Shown here: in pieces, positions 34,650 through 45,961 of the stretch | Numbering within the stretch: position 1 is the first letter of the stretch | Layout: each line of letters begins with the position of its first letter | From: Setoptus koraiensis | Taxonomy: Eukaryota > Arthropoda | Direction of reading: 5' to 3' | Assembly (NCBI GenBank): GCA_048013815.1 | Contig: CM106586.1 | Span: 1,612,001 to 1,676,000, forward strand | Length of the DNA stretch: 64,000 nucleotides | Notes under the pieces: generated by a model | Database searches by the model: none | The model's input: the letters and a program-made list of their open reading frames with translations, nothing else | What the model was told of the DNA's origin: nothing | Position numbers and translations under genes: made by a program

Positions 34650-37600
34650 ATGTGGCCTGTCAAAGTCAGGCTTGTTTCTTGTAAGCACTGCTTCATAGCC
34701 TTACCCAAGAGGTTTGGTAAAGAGAAGATCTCAGGGAATAACCATGAGGTGCAAGTATTCAAACTGGAACACCTAGACGACAAGGATAAAAATATCACCT
34801 ATGTCTCTTGGAATGGTGCAATCTCAACATCAAACGATCACATCGAAATCGATGAAGCATTCGCTAGTGAGAACGGACTGAAGGAAGATCTATTAGTGAT
34901 CTTGAAACTTCTGAAAAATCAGACTGAAGAGCCCGCGAAAGATTGCTCTCAATGCACTGTTGTGACACCATCGATTGACGATTACGAACTGCTAACCAGG
35001 AATGCGGAGCAAGTCGAAAACCTGTTGATTCATAGTATCAGAGTTGTCACAAATAATCTTCGAATACCATTATGGATATTCAATGGAAACATGAAGATCA
35101 TGATCACAGTTGTCAAGATACATCCACAGAGTTCCAATTATGCTATCTTATCTAATAGGACCGAGCTGAATATTCTAGAGTCGCAAAAATCCCCGTCTTA
35201 TGACGCTGCACCCAGTTCCACAAACTCATCGTTGATGCATCCGGCAAAACAGAATGATAATGTGAAAAATCCATCAATCATCTCATCCATGTTTGGAATA
35301 GTCAAATCTTATATCAATGATTCCAACGCGATAGAATCTCCTGCGCCAAGTGTGCCTCAGCCAGATGCTACCTTATCGACTCATTTGAGTTCGGATTATG
35401 AAATAGATGAACGGCCATTTAGGGTTTCGCCACTGAAAGACAGTGTACTTGATCGACGATACCTTTGTTCCATTCTAGTCAACGAGAAAGACATGGTGAC
35501 TAGCTCTATCGGACCAAAGTCAGATGAGATAATATTGGCCACAGTCACAAAGATACTATCTTACAATGAATATTGTCAGCCAACAGACTCCTCTTCAGAA
35601 AGGGAATCTTCCAAGACAAATAGCGGACTTCATGATAATAAAAAATCTCAATTATGCGAGAGTTATTTTCGTTCAACTACTGTTTTAGTTGTAATAGATA
35701 GCGCTTGTGCTCCTGGCACTTGTCAAGTACCATACAACTTAAGGAGAAAACTAGGGCTTACGATAAGTTCAAAAATAAGTATAGGAGCCGCTAAGAAGCT
35801 GAATCTGAGTCCATCAACCACACTGGATGTTACACCTTTAGATGGAACAAATTCATCGACTAAAACTAGCCAAGATATTTGCTCCATGATACTGTCATAC
35901 ATACAAGATGACTTGGCGGACCGGTTCCTTCTTGTAAACAAATTTACATTGATAACTCTAGGAGGGACTGATTACTTGCTAGATGGAATCGCTCATCAGT
36001 CCTCTACTTTGCCCTATATTAGTGAGACTTCTTTGCAGGACCCAAATAATTTAAATTTGAATTCTCCAATGCTTGCTAGAGTAAATACTTCATACGGACT
36101 CAAACTACCACTCAAGACTATCGTAGACATTGATGCGTCTCTTGGCTTTCAATTAAATGATAATTGCAGCGACAAGGTTGATCAAATGAACGATCTAGTT
36201 TATGGGGACATGTACGCTTCTGTCGATCTAATTATAAAGAAGCAACTTCAACTCACAGACAACTGTTTGCGTAGATCGAAGCCATTCGATTATGGACCCA
36301 TATTATTGCATGGACCTAAGAAAAGCGGTAAAACCTTCTTCATCAATAACATTTCAAAATCTCTTCGTCGGTCAAAAGACTTAATATATACTACAATTCT
36401 TCAATTTAAACAATTGCGAGGCAAGCGTGTAGATACTTTTAGGAAGACATTAGTTAAAGTTTTGGCTGAGTCCTACTATCGTCAACCATCGGTTATATTC
36501 TTCGATGATATAGACTCAGTAGTTGGGAAGGACCTCCGGCACGTAGAGGAAAGGGGTCCTGATAGTATGTATAGAAAACGTGTGATAGCCACTTTCATTG
36601 CTACTTTAGCCCAATTAGAACAAAATAATTTGTGCTTCGGAAACAGAGTTGCAATTATAGCCACTTGTTCATCTCTGGAAAATCTGGATGACCAGATAAT
36701 AAATCTCGATGATAGGAATTACTTTACGAATCTGATCGAAATCATTCCCCCAGACATTGAAAGGAGAGTGGAAATCTTGAAGAACCTCATTAATGATCAC
36801 AAAAATATCGAGTGTCTTTTAAACCATAACAACCTGACTAGCATATCAGAGAAATGTGACCTATTTTTACCCCAAGATTTGAAAACACTATTTGAGAGAG
36901 CCATGATACGAGCAGCTTCTCGCGATAGACTTGATTTTGCCACACAAAACAGCATCAATGTAACTCTAAGCGATCTAGAACAATCTTTAGAGGGTTATAT
37001 CCCCATCCGGTTGAGAGGTGTTACTCTGCAAAAGAAATCTGGAAGAGGGCTAAGTCAGATTGGCGGCATGAAAAATGCAAAGGACACACTTATAGCAACA
37101 GTCTTACTTCCCATGAAATATCCAGCCCTGTTTGGCAAATGCCCGATCAAGTTTCAAACGTCTGTACTTCTGTATGGACCTCCAGGTTGCGGCAAGACGC
37201 TAATAGCTGAGGCTATCGCCAATGAGGTATCATTGAATCTCATTTGTGTTCGAGGACCCGAACTACTATCTAAATACATAGGTGCCAGTGAAGCCGCGGT
37301 GAGAGATTTGTTTGATAAGGCAGAAGCAGCTAAACCGTGTATAGTGTTTTTTGATGAATTTGAGTCAATCGCCCCCAAGAGAGGACACGATTCTACAGGT
37401 GTCACAGATAGAGTAGTGAATCAAATGCTCACAATGATGGACGGTTTCGAGGAATTGAGCAAAGGTATATTTATTTTAGCTGCAACTTCACGCCCTGAAC
37501 TTATTGATCCAGCACTGCTCAGACCGGGCCGATTTGATGTGCATGTTTATTGTGGCCTACCAGATGAGTCGGACCGGCTTGAGATTTTAACTATTGTTTG

Positions 37601-37952
37601 TTCTAAGATCAAGATGGACGATGATGTTGATCTCGGTGCTTGGGCAAAAAATACAAATTGCTTCAGTGGAGCTGATTTACAGTCGCTCATTTATTCTGCT
37701 CAACTAGTGTCACTCAATGAGAAAATCGAAAATACATCTATAGAGAACGCTACCGATAAAAAGACGACTACACCAGAGGAACGGAATCTCGTTGAGATAG
37801 TAGTTGCGAACAGGCATTTGGTGGTAGCACTCAATGATTTACGTGATAGTATAATGAAAAACAATTCCATGTATCATATAGAATTTCCTAAGAACTTTCT
37901 CGCATCAACCACACAAACAGGGATGGTATCCTCCAGGGCTACCCTGGCTTAA
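34650..37952 (+). CDS. PEX1: PEX1, peroxisomal AAA+ ATPase
   Basis: 1100 aa in one exon. The N-terminal ~160 residues resemble the PEX1 double-psi barrel region (VKVRLVSCKHCFIALPKRF). D1 has Walker A GPKKSGKT near 555 and a weak Walker B FFDDID near 616. D2 is highly conserved: Walker A GPPGCGKT near 843, GPELLSKYIGASEAAVRDLF, Walker B CIVFFDEFESIAPKRG near 896, TGVTDRVVNQMLTMMDGFE, and ATSRPELIDPALLRPGRFD. These D2 strings are PEX1-type (human GPELLSKYIGASEQAVRD, FFDEFESIAPRRGHDNTGV) rather than PEX6, NVL or VCP. PEX1 and PEX6 form a hexamer that extracts ubiquitinated PEX5 from the peroxisome membrane. The degenerate D1 and active D2 fit the family. Human PEX1 is 1283 aa; this one is shorter mainly in linkers. 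Identification is firm. Confidence 0.95.
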   Translation: MWPVKVRLVSCKHCFIALPKRFGKEKISGNNHEVQVFKLEHLDDKDKNITYVSWNGAISTSNDHIEIDEAFASENGLKEDLLVILKLLKNQTEEPAKDCSQCTVVTPSIDDYELLTRNAEQVENLLIHSIRVVTNNLRIPLWIFNGNMKIMITVVKIHPQSSNYAILSNRTELNILESQKSPSYDAAPSSTNSSLMHPAKQNDNVKNPSIISSMFGIVKSYINDSNAIESPAPSVPQPDATLSTHLSSDYEIDERPFRVSPLKDSVLDRRYLCSILVNEKDMVTSSIGPKSDEIILATVTKILSYNEYCQPTDSSSERESSKTNSGLHDNKKSQLCESYFRSTTVLVVIDSACAPGTCQVPYNLRRKLGLTISSKISIGAAKKLNLSPSTTLDVTPLDGTNSSTKTSQDICSMILSYIQDDLADRFLLVNKFTLITLGGTDYLLDGIAHQSSTLPYISETSLQDPNNLNLNSPMLARVNTSYGLKLPLKTIVDIDASLGFQLNDNCSDKVDQMNDLVYGDMYASVDLIIKKQLQLTDNCLRRSKPFDYGPILLHGPKKSGKTFFINNISKSLRRSKDLIYTTILQFKQLRGKRVDTFRKTLVKVLAESYYRQPSVIFFDDIDSVVGKDLRHVEERGPDSMYRKRVIATFIATLAQLEQNNLCFGNRVAIIATCSSLENLDDQIINLDDRNYFTNLIEIIPPDIERRVEILKNLINDHKNIECLLNHNNLTSISEKCDLFLPQDLKTLFERAMIRAASRDRLDFATQNSINVTLSDLEQSLEGYIPIRLRGVTLQKKSGRGLSQIGGMKNAKDTLIATVLLPMKYPALFGKCPIKFQTSVLLYGPPGCGKTLIAEAIANEVSLNLICVRGPELLSKYIGASEAAVRDLFDKAEAAKPCIVFFDEFESIAPKRGHDSTGVTDRVVNQMLTMMDGFEELSKGIFILAATSRPELIDPALLRPGRFDVHVYCGLPDESDRLEILTIVCSKIKMDDDVDLGAWAKNTNCFSGADLQSLIYSAQLVSLNEKIENTSIENATDKKTTTPEERNLVEIVVANRHLVVALNDLRDSIMKNNSMYHIEFPKNFLASTTQTGMVSSRATLA

Positions 37953-38022
37953 TGCGATGCAATATTGTCAGCACTATCTACTAGTATTTTTTTATATAGA
38001 TTATCATTACAGTTGTTTATTA

Positions 38023-38028
38023 AATAAA
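38023..38028 (+). terminator. Candidate poly(A) signal of PEX1
   Basis: AATAAA lies ~70 bp after the PEX1 stop codon, followed by T-rich sequence. The next gene is transcribed towards it, with only 284 bp between the two stop codons. Confidence 0.55.
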
Positions 38029-38236
38029 CGTGCCAGATAAATTGCTCATGGTGCTCATTTGGAGCTATGGATTAGATTTTTTTTGGGGTTCCTTTTTCTC
38101 GATTCTATAGTCATAATGTTTTGTTGAATATCCGTTGCAAATTTTATCTACTCTCAAATTTTTGGGATTCTTTTTTTCGCTCGTCTATATCCACTGTGCA
38201 TGTACAATGCATCAAATCAAAGCTGAGGTCAACGTC

Positions 38237-39351
38237 TTAGGTTATACTGAACAAAATCTGCAATATCAAAGATACCAACCCGTCATATTTGTCTGATTTT
38301 CGCACTACATAACCCTTGAATAGGTCCTTGCATGTTGGCGCGCGACATATTAAGTTGATGACATCTTCCAGTATCGATTTATACAATCTGACAATTACTC
38401 TAGTTTCTTGCGCACATTTGGGGCCGAGATTTTGAGTGATGGCTACCTCTGTGTCGCCGAGCATGCAACAAACTGTTGTTGTTTTCCTGTCTAAATCTGT
38501 TATTTGATCAGTAATGACTCTCATATGATCGGTGACGTTATGCATAACCGTTTGTACGGAGTCTTGGTTCTTTTCAACGCAATTCACCGCCTTGAATGTA
38601 TTGATGTGATTCTTGGGGACGCATTCTCGTTTTCTAGTCCGCGACCACGCATTGGCAAACGCTTATTTTTAACAACGAAAAAAAAGGAAAAACTCTCAAT
38701 TATCATGTTGGATTTCGAAAAAATTCAGAGTCAGTTTGCTATGAGTCAAATTGATCAGATGGCACTTACTCGTAACAATTGTCCGCTGTAATCCCACCAC
38801 GCACTCACGTCCAGCATCTCTTATGCATCTTTCAGCTTTTTCCATCTAATTGGACGCCAGGGAATAAGTAGCGACGAAATCTTAATTATTGTAACTGGGT
38901 TCATGCAAGGACACGAGGAGTTCATGAATGAAGAGACTTACCTCTTTGCAAAAGTCCACCATATCGTTAGGTCCGGCAGGCCACTTTTTAACGGTGCCCT
39001 CTAAAATATCCACTAAAGCTCTAGCGCAAGTCTCTATGCGCTTTGCAATTAGCTCAGTTGAGCCACATTTTGATATGGGAGATTGGTTTTCGTTGACTTT
39101 CAATTTTGGTTGTCTCTGGGCGACAGCGTTGTTTCGTTGAGCACCCACTTGAGTGACTTGCCATCGGATTAACGATGCCAAAACTATATTATTTTGAATG
39201 GTTTCATAAGAAACATTGGTGTTAATCCAAGTTGAATCAAGAGCAACTAATCAGTTGAATAATAAAGAAGAATGTAAGTCAGTCGGTTGACAAATCCAGA
39301 TCATTACCTAGAACGGATGCCACAACTAGTATACTGTTTAATTTGGCCATA
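38237..39351 (-). CDS. Secreted 12-cysteine protein A (tandem paralogue of the gene at 40769-42195)
   Basis: Four exons are inferred: 39351-39309, 39183-38942, 38845-38770 and 38661-38237, with GT-AG ends and matching phases (1, 0, 1), giving 261 aa. Exon 1 starts a signal peptide (MAKLNSILVVASVL) that continues into exon 2. The mature protein has 12 cysteines spaced C-x12-C-x25-C-x8-C-x7-C-x23-C-x13-C, then CC-x16-C-x22-C-x4-C. The last block and most of the first match protein B. Sequence between cysteines is poorly conserved and largely helical-looking, with no known catalytic motif. Secreted proteins with a similar early pattern (paired helices, LP, then CxxF and CL) are numerous in arachnids and insect haemolymph (DUF1397-like), but I cannot confirm membership. 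It is tail-to-tail with PEX1. Role unknown. Confidence 0.75.
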
Positions 39352-40768
39352 TTGATGGTCTTCAGATGATTATTTTGTCAACTTAAATTTATTTTCAGAT
39401 CGATATGTCGGCTTGTCGATTTAAAATGAAAACATAAAATAAATCCCTTCATATGAATAGTTCTTGTTTATGTGATTATTCAATTATTGACTTCTTGTTA
39501 TGGGCTAGTCAGTAAGTTATGGAATAAAACTCCTCGGACGGCTGTTGCGAAACAACCAGCCTGAACTGTTGCTACGAAATTATCTTACAAACCTTGCAAG
39601 TTCAAGACAGGTGCAAGTATAACTCTTATACTTACACCCCTCTCTCAGTGATCACCCAAAATTACTAAAACACTGCGTCCGATTGTGACGAAAGGGAGGA
39701 ATGGTTCCCTCTTCAAGTTTATAAACAAGCTAATTTGTTGTTAGTAATAAACAAACACTAAAAAAACTTGATCATTTGCAGCAACACATTTTGTGTGTCT
39801 CTATCGACAATCAACAACAATTCACAACAATGAATGGTGCTTCGTAATATCATCACTATTGCACCATTTACTGTCTCGACGAGATAAAGCTGTTATTAAA
39901 ACCAGCACATTAATAGTGAAAATAATGACGAAAGTCACTCGGCTTCCTCTGTTCGATTATAACCTGTTGTGTTGCTGGTGATGAAAATCCTGAGGTAATA
40001 TAATCTGATCATAATTGGAAGTCAGCTCACTCTCCATCTCTTTTCTAATGGTGCGATGATGCAGGTCGTGCTAGTTGCCAAGAGTGAAGTTCACGAAACG
40101 AAATTCCTTGAAAATGTGCGACTTTCCAAATTAATAGTGCTCCGCAAATCTAACCCCCAAGAGCATCTGTTTGCAGCTAATTGACGAAGGCGATAAACTT
40201 AACTAACTCTGCTCCACGTCGTAGTTAGCATTCGTTGCAAGAGTCAGTGAATTAATTAGCTCGACAAATAAGTTGCATCAGTGACGCTCTTGAGACTTAC
40301 CTGCTGGAGAGCATCGTTCATAAAGAAGTTGCAAAAAATCGGCAATTTACTTTTCACTAGTTTTGTTTATCATAAGTATTGTTTATCTCATTCAACGTAT
40401 AACATGGATGACTTTCATATTAATGCTCTGCGACAAGTTGTCTAGACAATCTGTATTACTATTATCGTTGTGAATAGTCTCTAATGATAACTTGTCGACT
40501 GATATTATTATGATATGCACATTTGCATGATGATAATGATTCGTTGTGATTGATATAATTGTAGGAAATTTTTGTTTTCTTGTGACTCTGTCAGTATAAT
40601 TGACGCGACAACAGCAAAGTATTTTCATTGGCTGACTTCAGAATGTTGCAGAGTTATGGCACTCTATATTATGGTGGGCATGTCTTCAGTGGGACAAGTA
40701 CCCATGGTGAGTTAGTCCAAAGTTTAGTTTGCTCAAATGACAACACTAGTCAACATGAGCTTCAACAC
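39352..40768. other. Spacer between the two secreted-protein genes
   Basis: 1.4 kb that should carry the promoter of protein A and the 3' UTR of protein B. A minus-strand GTAAGT near 40300 follows a short open stretch (MNDALQQ), but no exon chain could be built. Otherwise it is AT-rich and unremarkable. Confidence 0.35.
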
Positions 40769-42195
40769 TCAAAGGGCAAACACTATCTCCAGTATGGGCT
40801 CAATAATATCCTGATCCGGTTGATACGGGCTATTGATGACACTATTGAGAACACCATTACATTTGGGCCTCAAACAAAGAGTGTTTCTGGCATCGTCGGT
40901 GATAGCGTGCATCATGCTCAGAATTAAAGGCACAGATTCCGGACATAAAACTCCGAATTTTTCCTGATAATAATGATCCATCGCAATCAGCAAACAACAG
41001 CCGGCAATCAGGCGATCCTCTGGCGGTTTTTTCATATCGCGAATACCCTGCGCTAAGGCCGTGTGATTGCGTATTATTGCCTGCGATTCCTTCCAGTACT
41101 ATAGTATTTAATATAATATTTAAAATAATATGTAATACATAGTTATACACACGGATAATCAGATGATTAGATATTGCGACCTGATAAGTTTCCAATTAGA
41201 TGATTGGATGATGCACCATACCTTATTTAAGCACTCTAATGAATTAATATATTTTGCCCGAGTGGCGACACTCTTGCACTCCGCCACTCTAAATCTTCTT
41301 GTTGCCGATGCCACCTGAATCAGTATCATTAATGAAGATCAGATATATCCGATTAGATGGGGCCATATCAGGCAGTGTGTTTTATTTTCACAAATGTCAG
41401 GCGACATTGAATCAGTTGGGCAGCTGTCTTGCAACACTTACGGAGCTCACAGCAGTCTTGTGTACACCTATAGTGAGTCAGTTATGTGGTCATGAAAAAT
41501 ATAATGAATAAACAGAAAAATTCAATTCTAGTTGTTAGACAGAGTGGTTGGCGTTTGGATAAGATAGATGAAATGTGTCACTTTTTACCTGACAACACCT
41601 ACCTTGGAGACAATCCCTTGCAAGACCTCTCACACATCGCTCTGACTCATTGAACCTTTGGCAAGCATCTTGAAGGCCCTGGTCGTTGGCGGGCAATAAT
41701 GATTTGCCCTCTAACATATCAAACACTGGCTGTGTGCATTTTCCCGTCTTGCCGGCCACTTGCTTCGCATTGCCACAAGACGACATAAATGCACCCTTGT
41801 TTTGAGCATCCTTGCCTCGCACTTGAGTTCATACAATCCATTAAGAGGGTTTATGGTGACGATGATAATTGATTGTGTGTAGGATGAGGGTATCAACAGT
41901 GTTTTGAGGGTATCAACAGTGTTTTGAGGGTATCAACAGCATTCACGCAATGCTTGTATAACCGAGATAGCATGTTATTAAGCAATTAATTGAATAAAGA
42001 TGTCACATGGCCCACACACTGCTCACGGGTGCCTCACCAATTGAAACAGTTACATCTATCTAGCTACCGGTTCATTTAGTGGTACGCACACATTCCAGCT
42101 AGTTTTTGCTTACCTGTATTGAGAGATGATGCAACCAATACGATGATCAAAAGAACAAACAGAGAACAACCGACTTGATTTGATAACAGTGCCAT
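40769..42195 (-). CDS. Secreted 12-cysteine protein B (tandem paralogue of the gene at 38237-39351)
   Basis: Five exons are inferred: 42195-42114, 41821-41603, 41467-41442, 41314-41222 and 41098-40769. All have GT-AG ends and consistent phases (1, 1, 0, 0), giving 249 aa. Exon 1 is a signal peptide (SLFVLLIIVLVASSLNT). The 12 cysteines are spaced C-x12-C-x24-C-x8-C-x7-C-x23-C-x14-C, then CC-x16-C-x22-C-x4-C, almost exactly as in protein A. Local similarity includes DMLEG/DILEG and SERC/AERC. Exon 3 is only 26 nt. Only the intron after the signal peptide is shared in position and phase with protein A; the other intron positions differ. Predicted to be extracellular, disulphide-bonded and mostly helical. 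No enzyme motif was seen and the function is unknown. The matching phases plus shared cysteine spacing make the model credible. Confidence 0.78.
41886..41940. repeat. 20-bp minisatellite in intron 1 of protein B
   Basis: The unit GAGGGTATCAACAGTGTTTT is present in 2.75 identical copies. Identity between copies implies recent expansion. Confidence 0.9.
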
Positions 42196-42274
42196 GTTGA
42201 TTGTTAAATTTGCTATTTTGCACTACTAGATTAGAGTTATTATTCACTTGGATTCGCTTTCAGTTGTATTTGGA

Positions 42275-42580
42275 ATGTCTTGTCGTGACTATCTGATGCT
42301 TCTTTGTACCTCTGGTGGTTTATTTGCACTAATTCAAAGGTTGTCGAACGATCAAGTCAATGAATCTGATGTTGATACGTGCAACGAATGCGTGCAAGCT
42401 CTTTGTGAAAGTGGATACTATTCACAAGTGTGCTTACAATATCAAGAAAGATCTGATGCCATTTCGAACAGCTACATTTGTTGGCTTCAAAATATCCCTG
42501 CCGACATTCTCATTGCCTCCCCATTCATACGCGCCATCTCGTCGTATCTAAGCGACGAGATCGACATTGGCACTGCATAA
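42275..42580 (+). CDS. Possible small Cys-rich protein, divergent from protein B
   Basis: A 101-aa ORF begins at an ATG 80 bp from the start of protein B on the opposite strand. It has seven cysteines, a cluster CNECVQALC, and a moderately hydrophobic N terminus (YLMLLCTSGGLFALIQRL) that might act as a signal or anchor. I recognise no family, and the cysteine spacing does not match proteins A and B. The frame stays open upstream without another ATG. It could be chance. Confidence 0.2.
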   Translation: MSCRDYLMLLCTSGGLFALIQRLSNDQVNESDVDTCNECVQALCESGYYSQVCLQYQERSDAISNSYICWLQNIPADILIASPFIRAISSYLSDEIDIGTA

Positions 42581-45076
42581 AGCGGCAGCGGCAGCGTCAC
42601 CAGTAGCCCGTCGTCACATTTGTAGATGCGCGCGGTGACAAGATCTATCTATCTTGCTAGATCTGCAGTGGTGAATTTCCATGATTTAAGATCATAACTT
42701 TATGCTAGAGTGAACTAAATAGTCTCTAAAAGAGCACTCATGAATGCGTGAACTATGGTAAACGATGGCAAAAGATGAAGCACCGAAATACAAAGATGAT
42801 GGTGCAACAAATTAACAAGGAAATATCAGTGAAATTTCTAGTTGAATCAATGGTGCGATCACAATAATAGCAAATCAAACTGCAAGTGTTTGCTTGCAAC
42901 CTCGTACGTATTCGTGGAAGTTTTTGCTCGGGGAAATACCTAAATATGTGCGACCACTAATACTATGCCTATGATGATATAACCTGTTGATGTGATGGCG
43001 CTGGTAGTGATAATGCCACTAGTCTCAACAGATAATGTCGCCGTATGGCAGTATACGTTTTATCCATGTGTTTTTTTGTTTGTTAGATCACTCATATTGA
43101 TGTGTGACTTGTACGGAATCCGGTTTAGCGTCGCCACTACCATTTTCAGCAGCGACGTATAAGCTGCATTCGAATTGAAGACGAGCCAGCTACGACGACA
43201 GCAATTTTTCAATTGCTATCAACAAGAAGAATTGAATGGTTGCAATCACTGATCATCATTGATTTAATAAGTAGTCTGCAGGTGAGAATAAATCAACTAG
43301 ACAAATAAATGCTTAATTGTAACTACTGCCAACAATGTGTTCATGTGTAAACATAGTTCTGTGTGTGTCACGACGGCACCACTTTCAGTTTGATAGACGT
43401 TATCTTGATTTCAGGATGTTGTCGTTGGATCGCTAGAAAGCATTCGGCACACTTCTCCGTCTACAATCAACTAATTGCAGCGACACTTAGACCTTGGTGC
43501 TGCTGTCGACATTATGATGGCGCACGGGCAACTCGGTGTGTCTTCAAATAGTCCAAATACATCTTTACGCTTATTCTAGAGTCTAGACACCGGCAGGGAT
43601 ATGGTACGCGAGAATGCTATTTTTAATACTTCCCACGGCTTACACATCCGCATAAATCAATTAATAACCAACTTAGTGCCAAGTGGGCGCACTCCGAATA
43701 AAAGTTAAAAGTCATTTTTTATCAGATTATAATTATTGTGCAATGCTCATGACATTTTTTAGTCATACATGGAGTCACAACTAACAGTTTAGCAGCTCCA
43801 TTGTTAAACTGTTAGTTGTGCTGCCTAATCCTGCCTAATGATTGCCGTTACTGTCAGCCGTATGAATGACCATTATTACATATTGAGCAATCAGACACTC
43901 GGTTGCTCAATATTTCAAATGTTTCAAACATTCAGTCTCTTGCATCACAGTGATGTGACAATTTTCTCTTTCGGGTTCAACAAAATTTTAAGTTTAAACT
44001 GTCGCCTAGCACCCGAAAGACACCATTAACGCTAGCCGGCAAAACCTCTCTCCGAGCTGACAACAACTTAATCCACGTATTGACAAATATAAAACAGCAT
44101 CATTAGTGGCGCAACCAGACGCCTAACAATCTTCTGCAATCCAACAATTCAATTTTTCTTTTCCTCAAAATCACAATTGCCTGATTGTTCCTCTTGGTCC
44201 CTATTTGTTGTTTGCTCTGTTGTTTTGTGCCTCACACACTGCCAACCACAACAATTGACAGTTCTCGAATGATCAGCCACTATAATTGAGATGTCAGTGC
44301 TTGTGTCTGGCACGCGACATACCAGAATTACTAATAATCACCAGCTGCACCACCATTTCATTGCGATCACATCCGATCTATTAGAGCTGTGTCCGTAACT
44401 CGCTGCTAAAAGCCAACTTAGCGATCACGCGCTACCACTTATAATCATAATAAATTGTTTTTCTCTCTTCCCTCCGCCGCCGTGTATTACAACTGTTTAA
44501 TATTCATTTTTTTATCCTTTGCAACTTACCATTTACAACATTACTCGAAAAATAAAACCATAACGACATAACAGCTACCCCAGTGATCCAGCTGTCCGGC
44601 ACATCAGCTTACATAATTTTTGTGCACCCATTTTGTGTTTGTTGGGTCTGCTGTGTTGATCGCTCGAGCGCACTTGGTTGTTGCTGCTAATGCTGCTGCT
44701 GCTGTTGTCGCTGTTTCACAGACCGGCACCACCACAATAGAGAATTCTTTACACAATTCTTTATTCTAAATCCAAACCATTCTTGTCCACCATTGTCAAA
44801 CGGCATCCACTCGTCGCTAATCAAAGACTTCTTCACACACTGAGTGGTTGCCATCTCTATCACAATGGCACTAGATGCTGGCCAGCCAAAACTGCGCATA
44901 TAGGTGACAACAAGAAAGGGTCAACCAAAAATAAAAAGTGTCTCTATGTTGGTTTTTCAAACGAATTATCCACTTGATGATTGTGTTTGTTTGCGAACAA
45001 ACACACTTGATACTGCTTCTGATCTTGATCCAACTGCAGCAGATGATCACATAGAGATCGTACTTGTCATTAGCAT
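42581..45076. other. Intergenic region with a 16-bp perfect hairpin
   Basis: 2.5 kb with a few short ORFs and isolated splice-like signals (for example GTGAGA near 43282 and TTTCAG near 43414) that do not form a convincing gene. A perfect inverted repeat lies at 43.78 kb. Confidence 0.4.
43776..43820. repeat. Perfect 16-bp inverted repeat
   Basis: The arm CACAACTAACAGTTTA (43776-43791) is the exact reverse complement of 43805-43820, with a 13-nt loop. No flanking target-site duplication is evident. Confidence 0.8.
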
Positions 45077-45572
45077 CTAGTGAGCTTTCCGACACATCTC
45101 GCAGTGGCTCTCTCGCACTGTGAGTAGGATTGAACTGTTCGTTTGTTTCTCCGCTTCGATTGTCGTTGTTAGCCAACTATATGCATCTACACTCAACAAG
45201 CGACTACTTTCGAAACAAAGACAATTTGGCTGTTCCAACTTTGAGATATAATCAAATTGGTCTCTAGAATCATTAGAATTAGAGCTTTTAGAAACAGCAG
45301 TCAACTCAATGAAACTGCTCACTGCAATGCTCAAACAATAACAAAGAACTTGCTTTTCGATGTCTGCCAATTATTCTTAGCCAGCAGTGAGCTAATTATT
45401 CTGGTTACTTACACAATATATAGCTGAGTATCACAAAGGAGAGGAAAACAGCCACGCTAATCAGGATACAACAACCAGCCAAATAGTGGTCGATTGCAGC
45501 ATTCTCTTTACACTCGACACCTCTATTCTTTTCAACCAAATGGATCAGTGCACCAAATACCGGTTCAACAAT
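45077..45572 (-). CDS. Possible divergent or decayed relative of the secreted proteins (two exons)
   Basis: A weak candidate. An open minus-strand stretch (45572-45413) encodes VEPVFGALIHLVEKN and then DHYLAGCCILIS, followed by a hydrophobic segment, and ends at a good donor GTAAGT. The next open stretch (45363-45077) joins in phase 1 after an AG and reads IEKQVLCYCLSIAVSSF. The strings PVF, LAGCCILI and EKQVLC resemble QPVFDML, IAGCCLLI and EKFGVLC of protein B in the same order. There is no start codon or clear upstream exon, the cysteine spacing is not kept, and part may be a membrane helix. It could be a pseudogene, an incomplete gene or coincidence. Confidence 0.25.
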
Positions 45573-45961
45573 TCACATGGGCATTTGTGTTGCAGAGGTA
45601 CAATGAATACAGGTACAGAGATTCAGTGCATGTGTATATAGTTTCCTTTTGTTATTTATTCTAACTAAAGCATTACTACTCATGTGCATATGCTACAACA
45701 ATCATCTCATTTATATTCTTATTTTATTCAGGTCTGTGCATTCGGTTTATTCTCGATTTGATCATCCTGCATTGATTAGTAGAATCTTTAATAGGAGGAA
45801 TATAGCTTTATCGCTGCTTGAGACAACTGTTTCTATCGTTTTTGTCTCCTTTGTGAATATGGAGTGAATCTATGAGAAATAAAACATGAAATAAAACATA
45901 CATTGAGAAACCTATAAATGGTGCAACGACATACTATAGTATTGATTACAACAGGTATGGA

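Noticed and set aside
34650-37952. Assignment as PEX6, NVL or VCP
   Set aside because: The D2 region matches PEX1 (GPELLSKYIGASE, FFDEFESIAPKRG, TGVTDRVVNQ) and the N-terminal domain is PEX1-like.
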